Shown here piece by piece: positions 58,787 to 64,000 of a DNA stretch of 64,000 bases. Position 1 is the stretch's first letter; each line of letters opens with the position of its first letter. The notes beneath the pieces were generated by a model, which did no database searches, had not been told where the DNA came from, and saw only the letters and a list, made by a program, of their open reading frames with translations. The translations under genes and the position numbers were made by a program. Source of the stretch: Syncephalastrum monosporum B8922 (taxonomy: Eukaryota; Mucoromycota; Mucoromycetes; Mucorales; Syncephalastraceae); NCBI GenBank assembly GCA_000697355.1, contig JNEN01001262.1:434001-498000 (forward strand), given 5' to 3'.

Positions 58787-59902
58787 CTATCGACGATCTT
58801 CGAGCATGTCCAGCTCGACCAATGTCTTGACTGCCTTTTCATAAACACCCAAAAAGATACTGCCACCGATGGAGATCCACATGACACGCGGGCCGATACC
58901 AGCCAAGAGAACACGCGGGCCCTCTTCCGCAACAATGCGCTTGAAGGTTGCGATGATACCGGGCGTCTGCGAAGTGATCTGTGACTTTTGCATCAGCATG
59001 ATACGTGTCTTGCACACGTCCAATGGCGTGGTCAGAGCAGCCGCAATGCCACCCGCGATGGAGCCCCAAAGGGCGGCTTCATAGGGCTCTATCCGGCCCC
59101 CCTTCCGCGCAGCCCAAGAACGCTTGAAATATTCATAGAGCGGGAACTGGATGCAGGTAAAGGGGATCTCGCGAGCGACGGTGGATAAGAAGCCACGGTA
59201 GAAGCCGAGGATACCTTCTGTGCGCAAAACATGGTTGACAGCGGCCGAAGTGGCAGAGAATTGTTTGGTTTGCATGCGCTGCTTGATGACTTCGGTGGGC
59301 ACACGGACAGTACAGGCCGACTGAGTAGACAAATGTCCATAGTGAGCACACGGGCGCGAACACAAACAAAACACAAACGTACAATTTCACCGAGAGAAGC
59401 GGCCGTCATATGCGTCAATGCAGCGTAGGTGGTATTGTTGCTATCGAGTGAGACGCCCAGGAGACGTTTGGTGGCTTCGTAGGTAACAAAAAAGAGGGAG
59501 GCTACAGAGCATATTTGACAGGTTCAATAAGAAATCCTTGTGGGCCAGGTCGTGTCATACCGTTGGGAGCACTGCCAATAACAGCGGAGAGAAGACCCGA
59601 GTAGACACCACGGAATCCACCCGAGGCCATGAAGCCAGCCTGGGATTGCAGACGTGTCTTGATCGTGTCTATAAGAAGAAGAAGAAGAACAAGAACAAGA
59701 ACAAGAACAAGAACAAGAATAGGAATAGGAATAGGAATAGACATCGGGTCAGGAATGAGCAAGGCGCGTGCAGGCATGGGTGCGATATCATACCGAGAGG
59801 GAATAAGGCAGTGTCGACAGCAGTTCCAGCCATGGCACCTGCCAGCAGGGCCTGTCTGAGATTGGCTTGGTAGGTGGCGTGGTTGCCACTTTCGTTGCTC
59901 AT
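58787..59902 (-). CDS. PET8: Mitochondrial S-adenosylmethionine carrier (SLC25A26/Pet8 type)
   Basis: Four exons (59794-59902, 59561-59668, 59383-59501, 58787-59320) give 289 residues. Three mitochondrial-carrier repeats are present: the first motif [11 protein letters not shown] spans the exon 1-2 junction, the second is [11 protein letters not shown], the third [11 protein letters not shown]. The pairs [27 protein letters not shown] and [24 protein letters not shown] match the SAM carrier subfamily. It exchanges cytosolic AdoMet for AdoHcy across the inner membrane. The first intron (59669-59793) carries a hexanucleotide microsatellite. Confidence 0.93.
59671..59742. repeat. (AAGAAC)n/(AGGAAT)n microsatellite in the SAM-carrier intron
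   Basis: An AAG run grades into about six AAGAAC/ACAAGA units and then four AATAGG units over some 70 bases, all within the first intron. Confidence 0.9.
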
Positions 59903-60952
59903 GGCGAGTTGTAAAGTCAAGTCAAGTCTGGTCTGTACCGTGTTTTTTTGATGCCGTGCGCCCGCCCTTTTTGCCTAATTTCGTGCGAAACCGTCACAGC
60001 CGATCCAACTCAGTCCATCCTCGTTATCAGTTATCACCATTGTACATAAACACTACATGTCTACTTTATCAGATGAAACTAGACATGGCTCTTTTCTATT
60101 TTATTTTCACCGCGCTTGCATATCGATTGCACTCCGTCACCTGCCAGGGCGATACGATTGCTTTTCTTGCAATAACTATGCTCTTTTGGGAGGGACAGGC
60201 AAAAAAGCAGGACGGACTCTTCATGTGGCAAGCATGGCCTTCCTTTTCTGACTCTACATACCGCGCCAGACACAGTCAGTGATTGCCTAGATAGCACTCT
60301 AGCTCTTTCAAGTCGCTTGGGACCCACGTAGGCCTTCTAGACGTATTGCACAGATGGAAAGAGGCCAAACAGAGAGATGTACTCGTTCAGTTCTCTTACT
60401 CACGCAAGATAGGTCTGTGCAAGTCAAGAGGATGAGATCGCCGTCGTTTAGTCTAGATGAAGTGTAGCAGTTATATAAAATAAAGGATACAGACCAGTCA
60501 GAGGAAGAGATTGGCAGTTCATACCATAGCATTATATATTGACAATTTGACGACGTATCTCTCAGACACGACAATAGTGGACGAGAGCGAATTTCATGGA
60601 GCGGCAATTCGAGTTGCCTATTTGGGGAGTGGGAGGGAGAGGTGGCCAAACGAGCGCACCGCATTTGGCATTGAAGCATCCTCTTTTTCCGCAGGTACGC
60701 ATCCACCCCATATGAGATGGAGTCGAATAAGCGGGCATGCAGCATTCGAGACGGATGGATGGATAGATCGATCGATCGACGAATGGATGGATGAACAACA
60801 CACTCGTGTCGAAACGAAATGCCAAACCACACACACACCCCATTCACCTCATTCCCAGTTATGCGAATCCCGCTCATTCGACCCCATTGAAAGCGTTCAG
60901 ACTGAATCGTAGACTAAAGCTCGGTCCTATTTGTATTGTATATTTAGTCGTC
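59903..60952. other. Divergent intergenic region, SAM carrier and RPL6
   Basis: A 1.05-kb interval between genes pointing away from each other. A tetranucleotide tract (GGAT/GATC, 60750-60795) lies about 160 bases upstream of the RPL6 start, followed by ACACACACCCCATTC. No gene is recognised; frames on both strands here (for example 60308-60877 minus) look random. Confidence 0.5.
60750..60797. repeat. (GGAT)n/(GATC)n tetranucleotide tract upstream of RPL6
   Basis: GATGGATGGATAGATCGATCGATCGACGAATGGATGGATG contains two GGAT blocks around a GATC block. The GATC part is self-complementary. Confidence 0.85.
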
Positions 60953-61686
60953 ATGCAAGATAAGGTTGTTGACGTCAAGGGTGGCAAACGCACGATTCCT
61001 GCCCAAAAGGCACCTCGCTACTATCCCGCCGAGGATGTGAAGCAGCCCAAGGTCAACCGCAAGGTGACCAAGCGCACTGCTCTCCGTGCCTCCATCACCC
61101 CCGGCACTGTTGTCATTCTTCTCGCTGGCCGTTTCCGCGGCAAGCGCGTCGTTGTCCTGAAGCAGCTCGAGAGCGGTCTCCTCCTCGTCAGCGGTCCCTT
61201 CAAGATCAACGGTGTTCCCCTCCGCCGTGTCAACCAGGCCTACGTCATTGCCACCTCCGTCAAGCTCGATATCTCTGGTGTCAAGGTAAAGAAAAGGAGA
61301 AAAAGAAAAGGAAACCCAGAAGGAAGGGTTTCCATTGGGAGAGAATATAGGTTGATACTTATGCTGTGTCTGTTTTTTAATAGCTCGATGAGAAGCTGAA
61401 CGACTCGTACTTTGGTCAGAAGAACAAGAAGGAGGCCAAGGCCTTCCTCGAGGGTGCTGAGGTAAGTAGAAAGGGGAATGAATCACAAAGGATGAGGCAC
61501 TGAAGAGTATGCTGTGCTATGACATAGACCAAGAAGGCTGCTCTCCCCGAGGGCCTTGTTGCTGACCAGAAGGCTGTCGACAAGAGCCTGTTGGAGGCCG
61601 TTGCTCAGGAGCCCTTCCTCCGCCAGTACCTGTCTTCCTCCTTTGGCCTGTCCAAGGGTGACTTCCCCCACGCTCTCAAGTTCTAA
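60953..61686 (+). CDS. RPL6: 60S ribosomal protein eL6
   Basis: Three exons (60953-61285, 61384-61461, 61528-61686) give 189 residues. [53 protein letters not shown] is the eL6 core and [19 protein letters not shown] the usual ending. The start at 60953 gives [28 protein letters not shown], aligned with the eukaryotic N-terminus; the frame is open further upstream, so an additional non-coding or short coding 5' exon is possible. The strong C-ending codon bias fits a highly expressed gene. Confidence 0.96.
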
Positions 61687-61886
61687 ACATATCAATAAAT
61701 CCTCCAACCCATCCTTGCGTCTGCAAAATACAAAAACTGTCTGATACTAGCGTGGTCTATTACGATCGACCCTTGCCCGGATAGATGGGATATTTTGATT
61801 TGATTTTTTCATTTGGATGCGGGCAGCCTTCCTTTCTTACTCTCACTTTTCCAACTTTCGTCTTCGCCCGCTGATTCCTTTTGCTC

Positions 61887-62857
61887 ATGAGCAGTGCGCC
61901 GTTTCGGGCAACGACCTTCTCTGCCGTCTTCTCAAACACACATGCCGACACGCACGTCCGAACATGCCCTCTTCGTGAGGACACGATCCTTTTGACACTC
62001 CCAGACACAAGCGATCCGACCAGGCAGCGCTATTTTCATCCGAACACAGAACGCGATCCCAAGCAAGCGTCTTCCTTGCATGGCATTGTGCGCTGCAACG
62101 ACTACCAGACCGTGGAAGCCATCCGATCCCGTGCTCGCGATCAGTACACCGTGGTGGTGCAGCTGCTTTTAGGAGGTTTTGAGCGGGACTCGCGTCTGAC
62201 ATGCACCTACACCATTCACATTGTGCTGGATCTGTCTGCGTATGTGATGCGAGGTTCGCGGATACCCAGTATGGCATGGTAAAAAAAGGAGTTATATACT
62301 TTGGCTGAGCAAGAGGACGGCGCATATTCATGCATCCGGCTTTCCTGTAGGGCACGACAGATGTGGGCCGTGGCCTCACGTGCCGATGTACTTGCTTTTA
62401 CTGGCGTTTACTATAGCGTCCTCGGTGGAGCTTACAGTTCTCTCAGCAAGGAGAAGTCGTCCTATGTAAGTCATTCTTTCTATAAAACGTATCCTTCGCA
62501 TACTGATACGTCGATGCTTTCGATAGGCTGCCAAAGCAGGCTATCTGGCGCTTCGGCAGATCAAGCTGGCGCAATGGCTGCGTGATCCTATCCTGGAATG
62601 CAAATGCTGGCTGTATTATGCGGAAGACCTGATCCAGTTACGACGGTTCAAGAGAGCGGACAAAATTATTGCGCGTCAGGACGCGTTCGCGACGCAGCTG
62701 CAGGACACTATCGTAAGTGGACCATCCTCCTTCGCCTGCGTGCGTCATATCTGATGGAATGTACGCGTAGCTCTTGACTATGGTTCAGTCAGTGCAAGAC
62801 AAGCGAGAGCAAGGGTTCCAGGCCATGCTGACAGAAAGGCGTGCAAAGAACCCTTGA
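61887..62857 (+). CDS. Conserved-looking protein of unknown function
   Basis: Four exons (61887-62278, 62351-62465, 62527-62712, 62771-62857) give 259 residues with all junctions in phase. I do not recognise the family. The first 60 residues are Thr/His-rich; the middle contains a hydrophobic beta-like stretch (DQYTVVVQLLLGGFERDSRLTCTYTIHIVLDLS); the rest is helical and charged (ADVLAFTGVYYSVLGGAYSSL, then LRQIKLAQWLRDPILECKCWLYYAEDLIQLRRFKRADK). There is no signal peptide or clear membrane helix. The intron structure and absence of stops argue for a real gene. It shares no obvious domain with its neighbours RPL6 and PER1, and is convergent with PER1. Confidence 0.75.
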
Positions 62858-63125
62858 TGTCTTGCGCACTCAGCCTGTACATACATATATCAGAATCGTA
62901 GATGGATGTGGTAAGCACAAGCATAACTCATATCGTCATCCAGAAATCTACTGGATACCATAATCAGGAAAGATGGCTACAGTACTCCATAATTATACGA
63001 TGCGACGGATACCTGGTGTATTCCTTAATAAGACAGATGCGTGAAGCTACAATACATAAGGGGGACGGATAAGAGTGAATAATTTTGGTATTGGGTCTAT
63101 GGGGACGACCAAACTCGAGGATATC

Positions 63126-64000
63126 CTAATCTAATGTCTTACTGGACCGCGTATAACCCACGTCGACTTGGATGTCTTTCAAGAGGAAGCTGTAAAAGAG
63201 CGGGGTGATGAAGACGGTCGACGCGTGCCAGAGGGAGTGCGCGTCAATGATGAACAGCCACGGAGGAAAGTCAAAGACCTCGAGGGCCATGGCGAGGCTG
63301 ATAAGAACGACGGAGAGGCCGGCCCGCCACGCAAACGGCCTCCTCACAGGATCACCGAATGCATCTGTATACTGGAGAATGCTCCAAAAGAGCCAGAGCG
63401 AGGTCTGCAGCGTGCCTACGGTGATGCACGCCTTCATGTTGTAGCCATAGTCGAAGCTGTCTGCGGTGGACAAGTAAGCGCAGTGAGCAGTGAACAAGAC
63501 GAGGCAGAGCGTAGCCAAGAGGCCATATCGGTGGATGCGGAAGATGCGGACGAGACCCAAGAAAAGACAGTACAGGATATAGCCACCTGCGCTAAAGTAA
63601 TCGAGCTTCTCGGTCAGGGGCTTGTCGCGCATGTGGAAAACTGAGCTCCAGAGCCAGGTGTTCAGCGCAACGATCGGCGTAGCAAGGTAGACGGCGCGCA
63701 GACTGTACGTCGCGGGCATGGCTTGCTGCAGGCGCCGGTAAAAGTGGAAATGCACAAGGCCATTGAGGATGGAGAACAAGACAGACGCGGGCTCTTGCAT
63801 GCCCAGCAGCCGCGTGAAAGGCCACTTGCCGTAAAACTGATATACTTGCGGGACCGTGTCCAGGACAGAGAACATGCATTGGTATTGACAATCATCCTTC
63901 AACGTCCACTGCATCACTTTCAAGATGAGCGAGAGATCATCTTTGTTTTGTCGTGCCAGCACGCAATTCGTAACGCAAGCGCGGAAAGGGGGGAGACGGT
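63126..64000 (-). CDS. PER1: GPI-phospholipase-like protein PER1/PGAP3 (5' end outside the window)
   Basis: The coding frame runs through the right edge, so the N-terminus is missing; 291 residues are visible. At the edge LPPFRACVTNCV is the conserved Cys region after the signal peptide, then WTLKDDCQYQCM. Seven hydrophobic helices follow with the family motifs GKWPFTRLLGMQEPASVLFSILN, LWSSVFHMRD and, near the end, the His-rich DAHSLWHASTVFI. Per1 remodels the lipid of GPI anchors in the ER by removing the sn-2 acyl chain. No intron lies in the visible part. Start lies beyond 64000. Confidence 0.93.
   Translation of the reverse strand, partial: RLPPFRACVTNCVLARQNKDDLSLILKVMQWTLKDDCQYQCMFSVLDTVPQVYQFYGKWPFTRLLGMQEPASVLFSILNGLVHFHFYRRLQQAMPATYSLRAVYLATPIVALNTWLWSSVFHMRDKPLTEKLDYFSAGGYILYCLFLGLVRIFRIHRYGLLATLCLVLFTAHCAYLSTADSFDYGYNMKACITVGTLQTSLWLFWSILQYTDAFGDPVRRPFAWRAGLSVVLISLAMALEVFDFPPWLFIIDAHSLWHASTVFITPLFYSFLLKDIQVDVGYTRSSKTLD

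Noticed and set aside
60308..60877. 189-residue minus-strand frame upstream of RPL6
   Set aside because: Overlaps the tetranucleotide repeat and has no conserved features.

Overview
The window looks like nuclear DNA of a filamentous fungus, most likely an early-diverging lineage such as Mucoromycota (inference; no rRNA or other taxonomic marker is present). The support is a dense set of intron-rich genes on both strands, short introns (about 45-130 nt) with GTAAGT or GTATGT donors and TAG or CAG acceptors, and typically fungal proteins (ATP23, YOP1, VTS1, POL5, an AIM19-like protein, allantoinase). There are about 32 protein genes, one tRNA gene, one decayed retroelement and several repeats. 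Exon coordinates in the entries were worked out by hand from splice sites and checked by summing exon lengths to whole codons.

Layout. 1-6.7 kb is the gene-poor left edge: tRNA-Ser(CGA), a decayed non-LTR retrotransposon, a degenerate tandem repeat, a mitochondrial J-protein and an inverted duplication. 6.7-19 kb holds ATP23, YOP1, an NRAMP metal transporter, the nucleolar factor POL5, an AIM19-like mitochondrial protein and an FHA-kinase of Chk2/Rad53 type. 20-31 kb holds allantoinase, a small coiled-coil protein, the PP1 catalytic subunit, IPK1, VTS1 and EIPR1. 31.9-39 kb holds a SIRT4-like sirtuin, UTP12/DIP2 and an acyl-CoA ligase. 40-50 kb holds a GPI-anchored protein, a proline-rich membrane protein, mitochondrial uL24, a Golgi-type membrane protein, phosphoglucomutase, ATG3 and a response regulator. 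50.7-64 kb holds ESA1, SDH3, a C2/chitin-binding protein, TRMT2A, the mitochondrial SAM carrier, RPL6, an unrecognised gene and the 3' part of PER1/PGAP3, cut by the window end.

The genes are ordinary housekeeping functions in mixed orientation; I see no operon-like cluster, biosynthetic cluster or clear new system. Several belong to mitochondria (ATP23, J-protein, AIM19-like, SIRT4-like, uL24m, SDH3, SAM carrier) and two to ribosome biogenesis (POL5, UTP12), but they are scattered. Divergent pairs with short shared promoters are EIPR1/SIRT4-like (91 bp) and ESA1/SDH3 (184 bp).

The most unusual signals are in gene structure. There are an 8-nt microexon carrying the catalytic Asp and Lys of the FHA-kinase, a 10-nt microexon carrying conserved NRAMP residues, and GC-AG introns in ATG3 and beside the 8-nt microexon. 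A C2 + glycine-zipper + coiled-coil + chitin-binding protein, a long perfect-stem hairpin in a gene desert, paired stem-loops after a coiled-coil gene, and the inverted duplication near 5-6.5 kb are the other things worth a second look.
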